Part shown: positions 1 to 7,139 of the stretch, one piece after another
How positions within the stretch are numbered: the first letter of the stretch is position 1
How the letters are laid out: each line of letters opens with the position of its first letter
Assembly (NCBI GenBank): GCA_023408815.1
Contig: JAEYJO010000073.1
Coordinates: 1 to 24,865, forward strand
Length of the DNA: 24,865 bases
Reading direction: 5' to 3'
Source: Bacillota bacterium
GTDB lineage: Bacteria; Bacillota; Clostridia; Lachnospirales; Lachnospiraceae
The notes under the pieces: model-generated
Databases searched by the model: none
Told to the model about the DNA's origin: nothing
The model's input: the letters and a program-made list of their open reading frames with translations, nothing else
Translations under genes and position numbers: made by a program

Positions 1-118
1 ATCCGGCTTCCTTCAGATTCGCAGTCACCCACGACACCCTTGCCATTGGCTATGTCCTTCCCACTACCGGGCGGACTCGGGACTTTCACCCGTTGAAACG
101 TGCGCCCGCCGGGCGCAC
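1..118 (-). mobile_element. 5' end of a group II intron (partial, cut by window edge)
   Basis: Read on the minus strand, the segment starts with GTGCG, the conserved start of group II introns. It immediately forms a perfect 8-bp stem (100-107 with 111-118, 3-nt loop), followed by GGGTGAAAGTCCC and further on GAATCTGAAGGAAGCCGG. These match my recollection of domain I of bacterial group II introns, not a run alignment. The stretch is clearly GC-richer than its surroundings. The intron begins right after the T-run of the tRNA-Leu terminator; terminator-distal insertion is typical of bacterial class C introns. The rest of domain I and any reverse transcriptase/maturase would lie left of the window. 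The plus-strand reading frame through here runs on into the terminator and is not a gene. Confidence 0.72.
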
Positions 119-121
119 CAC

Positions 122-153
122 AAAAAATCCCTCCGGACTTCTCCGAAGGGATT
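122..153 (-). terminator. Rho-independent terminator of tRNA-Leu
   Basis: On the minus strand a 12-bp stem (142-153 with 126-137, one G-U pair, 4-nt loop) is followed directly by six T residues. It lies 30 bp downstream of the tRNA. The group II intron starts three bases after the T-run. Confidence 0.9.
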
Positions 154-182
154 CTCATAATACCTTGCTAAATCAAGGCTTC

Positions 183-262
183 TGCGGATGACAGGACTTG
201 AACCTGCACGGTCTCCCACCAGAACCTAAATCTGGCGCGTCTGCCAATTCCGCCACATCCGC
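183..262 (-). tRNA. tRNA-Leu (anticodon UAG)
   Basis: The minus strand folds as a class II tRNA. The 7-bp acceptor stem GCGGATG/CATCCGC has discriminator A. The anticodon stem CCAGA/TCTGG encloses loop TTTAGGT with anticodon TAG, which reads CUN leucine codons. A variable arm follows, then the T stem with TTCAAGT. The CCA end is not encoded. It has its own promoter at 305-333 and terminator at 122-153, so it is a single-gene unit. Confidence 0.96.
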
Positions 263-304
263 ATATGCTCCTGCTGTATAGAGCAGAATTTTCTCACGTA
301 TGCT

Positions 305-333
305 ATCTTAACATCTCGTAGTTTTTCTGTCAA
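305..333 (-). promoter_or_regulatory. Sigma-A promoter of tRNA-Leu
   Basis: The minus strand shows a perfect -35 TTGACA (328-333), a 17-bp spacer and -10 TAAGAT (305-310). The predicted start lies about 35 bp before the mature tRNA. Confidence 0.85.
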
Positions 334-386
334 TATGTCTCTTTAAGAGATTCTCTTTTTCTCTTTCTTCTCCGCTTCCATCTGAG

Positions 387-812
387 TCATCGGGCCGTTA
401 TTGCCTGAACCAAATGGTTTACATGGTCCATTAAAATCCAATCCTGGTTTTTAGGCACAGTAAAAGGCAGAATCCCTCCAAAAGATTCTATACAGACCGC
501 ATTGTCCATATGCTCCTTCGATATATTTTTTTCAACTGTCTTCTGAAATGTGTCCGGATAGGAATTGCACAGGAAGAATGCTGTTCTCTTTGAAAGGATT
601 GCTTTCTTATTTTTATCAATATAATTTTTCATCGGCTTATAGAGTTTACCCATTCTTACGCCGGAACCCAGTATCAAAATATCAAAGCTTTCAATACTCG
701 GTACTTGCTTTGCTAAGTCACAAATGGTGCAATCCTTTATTTTGGCTGCCAGTAATTCCGCACACTCCCGACTGGCACCGGACTTTGTTGAATATACAAT
801 CAATGTATTCAT
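387..812 (-). CDS. Flavodoxin-domain protein
   Basis: A 141-residue protein of the short flavodoxin-like family, expected to bind FMN in the cytoplasm and act in electron transfer or as a small reductase. The N-terminus MNTLIVYSTKSGAS is a beta strand followed by the serine/threonine-rich loop that binds the FMN phosphate. DILILGSGVRMGKL (about residues 44-57) looks like the second strand and flavin loop. The start was set at 812 because GGAGG lies at the right distance upstream; the longer frame to 857 adds 15 residues without a ribosome-binding site. A promoter with a palindrome at its start site lies at 889-928, so it is probably an inducible single gene. It resembles the Flavodoxin_5 group, which includes HemG-type oxidases, but the specific role is unknown. 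Confidence 0.85.
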   Translation of the reverse strand: MNTLIVYSTKSGASRECAELLAAKIKDCTICDLAKQVPSIESFDILILGSGVRMGKLYKPMKNYIDKNKKAILSKRTAFFLCNSYPDTFQKTVEKNISKEHMDNAVCIESFGGILPFTVPKNQDWILMDHVNHLVQAITAR

Positions 813-888
813 TCTTCCAACCTCCATCTTAATTATCGCTTGAATGGCGATACTCATTAAAAACTGTCCCCATTCATTGAACGTTATT

Positions 889-928
889 TGAACATGTTCA
901 GTATAGCCCTTTTTTGCATTTATTTCAA
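889..928 (-). promoter_or_regulatory. Promoter and operator of the flavodoxin gene
   Basis: The minus strand has -35 TTGAAA (923-928), a 17-bp spacer and -10 TATACT (900-905). The perfect 12-bp palindrome TGAACATGTTCA (889-900) starts at the last base of the -10 box and covers the predicted start, a classic repressor position. A further GTTCA follows after AAATAAC. The repressor is not identifiable here. Confidence 0.75.
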
Positions 929-1008
929 GTGTGTTTATAAATTTTCTTTATATTTGTAAAATTCATATTCTCAAAAAACTATCGGATATTGGTGAGTCTA
1001 TTCAAAGC

Positions 1009-1034
1009 AAAAAAGCAAGGCACATGCCCTGCTT
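1009..1034 (-). terminator. Terminator of the CPBP protease gene
   Basis: On the minus strand a 9-bp stem (1026-1034 with 1013-1021, one G-U pair, 4-nt loop) runs into a T6 tract. It starts 5 bp after the stop codon at 1039. Confidence 0.85.
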
Positions 1035-1038
1035 CTTA

Positions 1039-1830
1039 TTATCGGATTAATTTGTCGTATATCACAACGGTTACCATTGACACAAAAACAATCGCAGCAT
1101 TTGCGGCAATCGTTCCCGGCCAGGTCATAGTCATGGTACCAAAAAGGGGGGACGCTGCATTGAACATAGTGTGGAATAATACACACATAAACACACAGCC
1201 TTTTCCTGATATTTTATATATTGCCCCGTCGAAAAAACGAAACGCCATGAGTTGAACTGCAAACATCCAGAAGTTAATGAGTCCCTCTGCGTGATTCGTT
1301 CCCGGAATGAAGAAGAGAGGGATATGCCATAAGATCCAAATGATTCCAACAAAAACAGAAGATAAAACAAAACCGTATTTTTTGTCAAGCTCCGGCTGCA
1401 ATACGTACATCCAGCCTGCTTCCTCCAATCCGCCGATAATAAGACAACCAGGCAGGGAAAGAAAGAACGTATATAATGGAAGTACCATTTCCGCCGGGCC
1501 TGAAAATGCGATATGTATCAAAAAATACAGCGCAAGCCCCGCAACGACGAACAAATAAAGAGAGAGATTATTCTTGGCATAAAAAACAGTTTTCAGCCAC
1601 TCCTTAAAATCTGCTATCCTGTTATTTTTCTTCAGAACGATATAGGAAGCAATCGCTGGCGATAAAATGTAAATTGCAAAAGGAATATTCATCCCGAATT
1701 GCCGGAACGAGTGAACCCAATTATAAACTGAATATCCGAATTGTCCAAGAGCAATCAAAGTACCTGACACAAGATAGGCTATGCAAAATGTCAGCATCGT
1801 AAATTGTACTGTGATTTTTTTATCTGTCAC
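1039..1830 (-). CDS. CPBP-family intramembrane metalloprotease homologue
   Basis: A 263-residue polytopic membrane protein of the CPBP (CAAX protease and bacteriocin-processing/immunity, formerly Abi) family. Motif 1 is E136-E137 in GGLEEAGWMYVLQPEL, motif 2 is WHIPLFF with H169, and motif 3 is FHTMFNA with H220 and N224; these supply the glutamate and histidine metal ligands of the family. The Arg usual in EExxxR is Met141 here, so activity may be altered. The start is GTG, supported by GAGGTG eight bases upstream. Its terminator follows at once, and a 177-bp spacer separates it from the upstream kinase-like gene, so it is probably monocistronic. No bacteriocin gene is adjacent, so its substrate is unknown. 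Confidence 0.88.
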   Translation of the reverse strand: MTDKKITVQFTMLTFCIAYLVSGTLIALGQFGYSVYNWVHSFRQFGMNIPFAIYILSPAIASYIVLKKNNRIADFKEWLKTVFYAKNNLSLYLFVVAGLALYFLIHIAFSGPAEMVLPLYTFFLSLPGCLIIGGLEEAGWMYVLQPELDKKYGFVLSSVFVGIIWILWHIPLFFIPGTNHAEGLINFWMFAVQLMAFRFFDGAIYKISGKGCVFMCVLFHTMFNAASPLFGTMTMTWPGTIAANAAIVFVSMVTVVIYDKLIR

Positions 1831-2007
1831 GATTTCTTCACCTCACATTTTGAAGTATACCTTACTCTTGACGGATGGATGCTTTGGATTTTATTGCCTA
1901 ATGTCCGCATTATAGCCATGATTATCCATTGCGAATTATTATATCAGGATTATTGTCCTAGCTGCTGCTCTATGATTAAAAATCAATCATTTGGCAACAG
2001 CCCTCTT

Positions 2008-2601
2008 TTATTTTGCAAGTTGCAATAAAATATCTACGCAAGTATCAATTCCAAGGTTTGATGTATTCAGACAGATATCATAATAGTCAGCTACTCCGAA
2101 CTCTGTATTCGTATAATAAGAGCAGTATTTTTTCCTTGTCTTGTCTATGGCACGAATTTCTTCACTCATTTTTGCTGCTGTGGCATCCGGCATTTTTTCC
2201 TTCATTCGTTCCATCCGCCAGTAAGGGTCTGCATACACAAATACATGGAGACTATGATCAAACTCTTTCAGAATTGTATTGGCATTGCGTCCCACAATTA
2301 CACAATTTCCCTTTTCTCCGATTTTTCTGATTACCTGTTGCTGTGCATCAAAAAGCTTTTCGCTCAGCGGCTTGTTGTAAAAATCGAAAAGACTCTGTGC
2401 AAATCCAAAATTCATTGGAACCTTTTCATCCCACTTAAGCAGACTTTCTACATCGACATTAGATTCTTTTGCTGTTTTTAAGATGATTTCTTTATCATAA
2501 TAATCATAATTCAGAGCCTTTGCGATCTTACGGCCTATCTCTCCCCCTCCTGCGCCGAACTCTCTGCTGATTGTAATTATCTTCTTCATATTTATACCCA
2601 T
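2008..2601 (-). CDS. Cytidylate kinase-like family protein
   Basis: A 197-residue P-loop protein of the cytidylate-kinase-like family. The N-terminus has ITISREFGAGGGEIGRKIA, the glycine-rich phosphate-binding loop of this group, which departs from the classical Walker A GxxxxGK[ST]. NCVIVGRNANTIL and a lid-like stretch rich in Arg and Lys (about residues 127-160) also fit. Family members are annotated as nucleotide kinases, but few have been tested, so the substrate is uncertain. It lies 30 bp behind the ATPase of the amino-acid importer with no terminator between, so co-transcription is likely. The start is uncertain: AAGG lies 11 nt before the ATG at 2601, and an alternative ATG at 2589 gives MKKIITISRE. 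Confidence 0.85.
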   Translation of the reverse strand: MGINMKKIITISREFGAGGGEIGRKIAKALNYDYYDKEIILKTAKESNVDVESLLKWDEKVPMNFGFAQSLFDFYNKPLSEKLFDAQQQVIRKIGEKGNCVIVGRNANTILKEFDHSLHVFVYADPYWRMERMKEKMPDATAAKMSEEIRAIDKTRKKYCSYYTNTEFGVADYYDICLNTSNLGIDTCVDILLQLAK

Positions 2602-2631
2602 GCTTCTTTCAACCTTCTTCCTCCGGATGAA

Positions 2632-3372
2632 TTATAGAACTTTATTTAAGAAATCAATCGTTCTGGCTTCTTTGGGATTGTTGAAAATCTCTTCTGGCCG
2701 TCCCTGCTCTACAATATATCCTGCATCCATAAAAACAACCCTGTCCGCAACTTCCCTTGCAAAGCCTATTTCATGTGTCACAACAATCATCGTCATTCCG
2801 TCCGCAACAAGCTCCTGCATAACATTTAAAACTTCTCCTACCATTTCCGGGTCCAGAGCTGATGTAGGTTCATCAAAAAGCATAATGGCAGGATTCATCG
2901 CCAGTGCCCGAGCGATCGCAACACGCTGTTTCTGACCGCCTGACAGCTGGGATGGGTATGCATCAGATTTTGCATCAAGTCCTACTCTTTTTAAAAGCTG
3001 CAGTCCTTTTTCCTTTGCTTCTGCTTTTGTCATCCTTTTTAATTCAACAGGTGCCAGCATAATATTTTCCAGTACTGTTTTATGAGGGAACAGATTAAAA
3101 TGCTGAAATACCATTCCAATTTCTTCTCTTACTTTATTAATGTCCGTATGTTTATCCGTTACATTATTTCCATCTACCAGAATCGTCCCTGCCGTTGCTG
3201 ATTCAAGCTGGTTCAGACATCGTAGGAATGTTGACTTTCCGCTTCCCGAAGGTCCGAGCAAAACAACAACCTCTCCTATTTCTATGTCAATACTGATATC
3301 TTTTAAGACTTCAAGCTTTCCAAAATCTTTTTTCAGATTTTGAACCTGGATAATATTTCTGTTATCTGCCAC
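2632..3372 (-). CDS. glnQ: Polar amino-acid ABC transporter ATPase
   Basis: A 246-residue ATPase of the PAAT (GlnQ/HisP) family that powers uptake of a polar amino acid at the inner face of the membrane. It has Walker A GPSGSGKST (40-48), Q-loop Q90 in VFQHFNLFPH, signature LSGGQKQR (143-150), Walker B IMLFDEPTSALD (163-174) and switch H200. VFQHFNLFPHKTVLEN is typical of this family. The start is GTG, with AGGAGG seven bases upstream. Its first 11 bases overlap the end of the permease gene, indicating translational coupling. Glutamine is a common substrate for the family but is not proven here, so the symbol is by family only. Confidence 0.95.
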   Translation of the reverse strand: MADNRNIIQVQNLKKDFGKLEVLKDISIDIEIGEVVVLLGPSGSGKSTFLRCLNQLESATAGTILVDGNNVTDKHTDINKVREEIGMVFQHFNLFPHKTVLENIMLAPVELKRMTKAEAKEKGLQLLKRVGLDAKSDAYPSQLSGGQKQRVAIARALAMNPAIMLFDEPTSALDPEMVGEVLNVMQELVADGMTMIVVTHEIGFAREVADRVVFMDAGYIVEQGRPEEIFNNPKEARTIDFLNKVL

Positions 3373-4030
3373 GATTCACCCTCCTTTCGACTCTCTTTGC
3401 GACCTTGCTGAGCGTGATGATTACGATCATATACATAATGCCGACAACTGCCCATGTCTCAAGACTCTTGAAAGTATTTCCGCTGATTGTTTTTCCCATA
3501 TTGGTAAGTTCCGGAAATCCAATAACAGAAAGAATAGAGGTATCTTTTAACGTTATAATGAATTGATTGATGATGGAAGGAATCATGGTCCTGATCGCCT
3601 GCGGCAAAACTACAAGGCGCATACTTTTCCCATAAGTAAGCCCAAGGCTTCTGCTGGCTTCCATCTGACCTCTGTCTACACTTTCAATTCCTGCACGAAT
3701 AATTTCAGCCATATAAGCACCACAGTTCATCGCAAGTGCAATCGTACCTGCCTGAAGTGCAGTCAGTCTGAAGTCCTGAATGCCTATCATTTTGATTCCT
3801 GCCGGAACACCAAAATAAATAAAATAAGCCAGTACAATCAGCGGCACACCGCGGACTGCATCCACATAGACCGTACCTGTCAGGTTTAAAGCTCTGTTCT
3901 TTCCCACGTTCATCAGTGCAAAGATCATACCGATAATCATGGCAAATACTAATGACAGCAAGGTAAGCAGTAAGGTTTTTCCCAGCGCTCCCAGCAGCAT
4001 AGTGCTATACGATTGGATAATTGAGATCAT
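3362..4030 (-). CDS. glnP: Polar amino-acid ABC transporter permease
   Basis: A 222-residue HisM/GlnP-type permease with about five membrane segments. The EAA loop, which docks with the ATPase, reads EASRSLGLTYGKSMRLVVLPQA, matching the EAxxxLGxxxxxxxxxxxLPQA pattern. The upstream half VDAVRGVPLIVLAYFIYFG is also diagnostic of PAAT permeases. The start was placed at the ATG at 4030 because AAGGAG lies nine bases before it; the longer frame would use a TTG inside that ribosome-binding region. Its end overlaps the ATPase start. Upstream lies a strong terminator hairpin, so its expression is probably below that of the binding protein. Confidence 0.94.
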   Translation of the reverse strand: MISIIQSYSTMLLGALGKTLLLTLLSLVFAMIIGMIFALMNVGKNRALNLTGTVYVDAVRGVPLIVLAYFIYFGVPAGIKMIGIQDFRLTALQAGTIALAMNCGAYMAEIIRAGIESVDRGQMEASRSLGLTYGKSMRLVVLPQAIRTMIPSIINQFIITLKDTSILSVIGFPELTNMGKTISGNTFKSLETWAVVGIMYMIVIITLSKVAKRVERRVNRGR

Positions 4031-4073
4031 TGATTTCTTCTCCTTCGTCAATTTTTAACTGTTTTTGATTTTT

Positions 4074-4110
4074 AAAAAAGCGTGGGCAACCTGCAACAGG
4101 TCTCCCACGC
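4074..4110 (-). terminator. Terminator between binding protein and permease genes
   Basis: The minus strand GCGTGGG...CCCACGC hairpin includes inner GACCTG/CAGGT pairs and is followed by six T residues. It lies 22 bp after the binding-protein stop and 43 bp before the permease start. Partial read-through would give more binding protein than transporter, a common arrangement for such importers. Confidence 0.88.
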
Positions 4111-4132
4111 CAGCATTAACAATAATATAATA

Positions 4133-4990
4133 TTATTTCAGATATTTATCAAGGATTTCATCATAAGTTCCGTTTGCCTTGATGTTAGCAAGTCCTGCGT
4201 TAAACATATCAAGCAATTCCTGATCTGCCGGATCCATGATTGCAAATCCGTAAGGAGCTCCTTCACTTTCCATTCCTTCCGGAATCGCAAGTGCAAGTCC
4301 GCCTTCTTTGATAGAAGCTGCCATGATTGGTGTATCTTCAACACATGCTGCGCTGTTTCCAAGGATTACATCCTGATACATTGTCGGTGAATCTTCGAAT
4401 ACAGTTACGGTAAAGCCATACTGGTCTTTTAAGCTGTTCGCAAAATCTGCACCCGCTGTACCATTCTTAACTGCTACATTTTTTCCTTCTAAATCTTCAA
4501 AGCCGGCAATATCGCTTCCTTCAGCAACTACAAATGTCTGAGTTGCATCATAATAGCCTTCTGAGAAGATCCATCCTGAATCAATACGTTCCTGTTTGAC
4601 AGTTGCCCCTGCAATAAGACCATCTGCCTGTCCTGCCTGAACTGCTGCTACTGCTGCATCCCATCCAAGGCTCTGTAATTCATATTTGAATCCCTGATCT
4701 GCAGCAATTGCTGCAAGGATATCAACGTCGATTCCAACGAATTCATTGTTTTCATTCGTATATTCAAAAGGTTTGAATACAGTATCTGTTGCAACGATCC
4801 ATGTTTTGTCAGATGAAGCTGCTGCATCCTCTGCTGGTGCTGCCTCTTCTGTTGTTGCTTCCTCTGTTACAGCTTCTTCTGTTGTTTCTTCTGCCGGTGC
4901 TGCTTCTTCCTTTGTTGCGGAAGATCCACATCCCATAAGCATTCCGGTCGCCAGAACCGTACATGCTACTAATGCCAATACTTTTTTCAT
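4133..4990 (-). CDS. Amino-acid ABC transporter substrate-binding lipoprotein
   Basis: A 285-residue extracellular binding protein anchored as a lipoprotein. The signal peptide ends in lipobox LMGC (Cys21). A Glu/Ala/Thr-rich linker (about 25-60) precedes the SBP_bac_3 domain, which starts WIVATDTVFKPFEY. GIDVDILAAIA and the hinge region AVAAVQAGQADGLIAGATV are typical of glutamine/polar amino-acid binding proteins. The start was set at 4990, with GGAGGAG upstream; the longer frame runs through the promoter at 5099-5127. It is the first gene of the importer operon. The amino acid bound cannot be told from sequence alone. Confidence 0.94.
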   Translation of the reverse strand: MKKVLALVACTVLATGMLMGCGSSATKEEAAPAEETTEEAVTEEATTEEAAPAEDAAASSDKTWIVATDTVFKPFEYTNENNEFVGIDVDILAAIAADQGFKYELQSLGWDAAVAAVQAGQADGLIAGATVKQERIDSGWIFSEGYYDATQTFVVAEGSDIAGFEDLEGKNVAVKNGTAGADFANSLKDQYGFTVTVFEDSPTMYQDVILGNSAACVEDTPIMAASIKEGGLALAIPEGMESEGAPYGFAIMDPADQELLDMFNAGLANIKANGTYDEILDKYLK

Positions 4991-5045
4991 TTCAATCTCC
5001 TCCATGATAATATTTAGATACAAAAATAGAGCGCAAGGCATGATT

Positions 5046-5063
5046 GATTGTAAGAATACAATC
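5046..5063 (-). promoter_or_regulatory. Hairpin in leader of the amino-acid importer mRNA
   Basis: A perfect 7-bp inverted repeat, GATTGTA/TACAATC with a 4-nt loop, lies about 30-47 nt into the predicted roughly 100-nt leader. It may be an operator or an mRNA hairpin. There is no T-run, so it is not a terminator. Confidence 0.4.
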
Positions 5064-5098
5064 GACACCATTGTCTTTTGCTCGAATCTATGCATAAT

Positions 5099-5127
5099 AT
5101 TGTAATTCACTTGATATTTTTTGTCAA
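5099..5127 (-). promoter_or_regulatory. Sigma-A promoter of the amino-acid importer operon
   Basis: The minus strand shows TTGACA (5122-5127), a 17-bp spacer and TACAAT (5099-5104). It lies 75 bp downstream of the nitroreductase stop. Confidence 0.85.
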
Positions 5128-5201
5128 GTATAGATTCCCTATTTTTGCGCCTGCACGGAATAATTATGAGACGATATTCAGCGTTTTCATAAAGCAATAA
5201 G

Positions 5202-5774
5202 TTATTTTTTAATCACAACCCTCTTTGCTATATCTTCTTTTTCTTTCGGTGCCGGTTCTTCTACAATTCCTCCAAACGGCATTTGAGCTGTTAAAGCCCA
5301 TTTAGGGGAAAGATCGAACAGCTTGGCAACAGCTTCATTAATAACCGGATTATAATGCTGTAGGGAAGCTCCAATTCCTGCTTCTCTTAAAGCCGTCCAA
5401 ATATTGAACTGCAGCATTCCATTTGCCTGATTTGCCCAGACCGGGAATTTATCCGCGTAGAATTCAAATTGCTCCTGCAATGATTCCACTACATTTTCAT
5501 CAATAAAATATAAAATAGTACCGTACCCGTTTTTAAAGCCATCAATTTTTTCTCTCGGGACCTGACCGCCGAACACCTCATATATAGTGTCCCATAACAG
5601 ATCTTGTTTTTCTCCCAATGCAACTACAACTCTGGCACTCTTCATATTAAAAGCATCCGGTGTTGCTTCCGTCACCTGTTCAATGATTTCATTAACTTCG
5701 CTTTCTGATAACGGTAATTCCCGATTGATGTTATAATAAGTTCTTCTTCTTTCTAAATTGTTAATAAATGACAT
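5202..5774 (-). CDS. Nitroreductase family protein (Frm2/Hbn1-like)
   Basis: A 190-residue FMN-dependent oxidoreductase of the nitroreductase superfamily, closest by appearance to the short Frm2/Hbn1-like branch. The N-terminus FINNLERRRTYYNI matches the flavin-binding RRSxR-type segment. SARVVVALGEK, LQFNIWTALREAGIGASLQHYNP and the C-terminal PFGGIVEEPAPKE are typical of this branch. The protein probably uses NAD(P)H to reduce quinone-like or nitroaromatic compounds; the physiological substrate is unknown. GAGGAG precedes the ATG. A perfect 9-bp inverted repeat at 5828-5857 upstream suggests its own control. No terminator was seen between it and the importer promoter, so read-through is possible. 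Confidence 0.9.
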   Translation of the reverse strand: MSFINNLERRRTYYNINRELPLSESEVNEIIEQVTEATPDAFNMKSARVVVALGEKQDLLWDTIYEVFGGQVPREKIDGFKNGYGTILYFIDENVVESLQEQFEFYADKFPVWANQANGMLQFNIWTALREAGIGASLQHYNPVINEAVAKLFDLSPKWALTAQMPFGGIVEEPAPKEKEDIAKRVVIKK

Positions 5775-5827
5775 AGCTTTCTCTCCTCTTTATTTTTTTA
5801 CCGGTCCATCCCTGTTGCGGAAATAGC

Positions 5828-5857
5828 TTCCTATGATTAATTACTTTGTCATAGGAA
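5828..5857. promoter_or_regulatory. Inverted repeat upstream of the nitroreductase gene
   Basis: Perfect 9-bp arms TTCCTATGA (5828-5836) and TCATAGGAA (5849-5857) are separated by 12 bp, 54 bp before the start codon. It looks like an operator. I could not assign a convincing promoter around it. Confidence 0.5.
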
Positions 5858-5937
5858 ATTATTCATCCATTATTTACAGTTTATACATTCTTTGAGATAA
5901 CTATTATGTGACAATTATTTTTCTATAACTAATCATA

Positions 5938-7017
5938 TTACTCCTCGGTATCGCTCAGCCACACATCCTGCGCCAAATTACTAACAGCGTTAAATATTCC
6001 CCCGCCGGTCCCATAGAAGGCATTAAAATCAGCTACGTAAATCTGTTTTTCCTTAATAGCTGTAACATCCTGCAAGGTCGCGTTTTGATACAGTTCTTCG
6101 ACCATTACATCCGTATCCGGACCTCCGTTGTATTTAAACAGCAAAAGCACATCCGGATTACTCTCAATAAGCTCTTCATTGCTCACCTCGTATGCGGGTT
6201 CATCCTTAAAAATATTGTTCAGGCCGACTAATTGAAGTGCATCATTTTGGAAGTATTCTCCTTTTCCGCTGGATACAACAAAGTTACCGTCTTCAACGGA
6301 GGCTATCTCTGCAATTGTTTTTTCCTTTCCGTTCCAGGCCGGATTGTTCCTCAAATCATCGATTTGCTTCTGATACTGCTCTATTAATGCATTTGCAGCT
6401 TCTTGTACGTCAAAAATCTGTCCCAATTCATCTATATCAGTAAAGAAATCGTCAAATACCGCCCCTTCTTTACCTGTATTCATTATATATGTACGAATGC
6501 CTGAGTCGTTAAGAAAATCAACGGTTCCTGAACCATAATCCGCGTCTACAAACAAATCTCCCCGGCCGATAACAAAATCCGGATCGGCTCCTAAGATGAC
6601 CTCCTGACCTGCATAGTCTTCAGACAACATGGGGATTTTGTCGAATTCCTCTTTGATATCGGAATCAACATCGCCAAAAACACCTGCAACACCAACGATA
6701 CGATCACCGAGCCCCAGACGGATCAATACCTCGGCACTTCCCTGCATGTTGCAGACGATCCTCTCGGGCGCACTTTCAAACACCTGCTCCTTTTCTGCCC
6801 AAACAGCACCGTCATCCTCAATAGAATAGTTGTTAACGGTCAAAGGATAAACTGTACCTGATTGTGATTCTGAGGCGGTTGATTCATTCTCAGCCTCATT
6901 AATATTAGTTGCTGTATTATTACTTTCTGTTGTGGATGACGAATCATTTTGTGCACAGCCGGCAAATGAAACTCCCAGGATTGTAACAACAAGCAAAGAC
7001 AATAATTTTTTCTTCAT
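5938..7017 (-). CDS. Iron-siderophore/cobalamin-type ABC binding lipoprotein
   Basis: A 359-residue periplasmic-binding-protein homologue of the FhuD/BtuF (TroA-like helical backbone) class. The signal peptide has lipobox FAGC (Cys21), followed by a Ser/Thr/Asn/Glu-rich linker to about residue 55. APERIVCNMQGSAEVLIRLGLGDRIVGV is the diagnostic start of the domain, and GADPDFVIGRGD and ESNPDVLLLF follow in the expected order. It should capture a metal chelate outside the cell and pass it to the permease encoded divergently at 7198. AAGGA precedes the ATG. It shares its control region with the permease gene through a palindromic promoter pair. The ligand could be a siderophore, haem or a corrinoid. 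Confidence 0.92.
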   Translation of the reverse strand: MKKKLLSLLVVTILGVSFAGCAQNDSSSTTESNNTATNINEAENESTASESQSGTVYPLTVNNYSIEDDGAVWAEKEQVFESAPERIVCNMQGSAEVLIRLGLGDRIVGVAGVFGDVDSDIKEEFDKIPMLSEDYAGQEVILGADPDFVIGRGDLFVDADYGSGTVDFLNDSGIRTYIMNTGKEGAVFDDFFTDIDELGQIFDVQEAANALIEQYQKQIDDLRNNPAWNGKEKTIAEIASVEDGNFVVSSGKGEYFQNDALQLVGLNNIFKDEPAYEVSNEELIESNPDVLLLFKYNGGPDTDVMVEELYQNATLQDVTAIKEKQIYVADFNAFYGTGGGIFNAVSNLAQDVWLSDTEE

Positions 7018-7066
7018 ATTATGAAAATTCCTTTCGATATTTTTTATAACAGTCTGAAACTGCTCC

Positions 7067-7095
7067 TTTACATACTAATATAACCATGATATAAT
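7067..7095 (+). promoter_or_regulatory. Promoter of permease/ATPase genes (rightward)
   Basis: TTTACA (7067-7072), a 17-bp spacer and an extended -10 TGATATAAT with its core at 7090-7095. The predicted start is near 7102. The leftward promoter at 7128-7156 is its exact mirror image in elements and spacing. Confidence 0.85.
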
Positions 7096-7139
7096 CCGAT
7101 TTGGTTAGTTGTGGCTAACTCTGTCGGATTATATCATGG
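7084..7139. repeat. 56-bp nested palindrome in the importer control region
   Basis: Perfect 16-bp arms, 7084-7099 and 7124-7139, each contain a TATAAT box. They enclose a second palindrome, GTTAG/CTAAC (7104-7119), with exactly the same centre (7111.5). The two -35 boxes are also symmetric around this point. Confidence 0.95.
7103..7120 (+). promoter_or_regulatory. Shared operator GGTTAGT-N5-CTAACT, copy 1
   Basis: GGTTAGT, five bases, then CTAACT, lying between and over the predicted starts of both mirror-image promoters. The same 13 fixed bases with the same spacing recur at 14091-14108 in front of the ABC pair. The half-sites GGTTAG and CTAAC recall DtxR/IdeR iron boxes, but the spacing is wider than in the classical box. 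Confidence 0.7.

Noticed and set aside
1804..2028. A 74-codon plus-strand frame in the gap between CPBP and kinase-like genes
   Set aside because: It overlaps both neighbouring genes in antisense, has no ribosome-binding site and no family resemblance. The 1972-1990 inverted repeat there has no T-run.
4991..5197. N-terminal extension of the amino-acid binding protein
   Set aside because: It runs through the promoter at 5099-5127, and a lipoprotein signal peptide starts cleanly at 4990 behind GGAGGAG.
7084..7139. The large palindrome as a Rho-independent terminator
   Set aside because: No T-run follows on either strand, and both arms contain consensus -10 boxes with matched -35 boxes.
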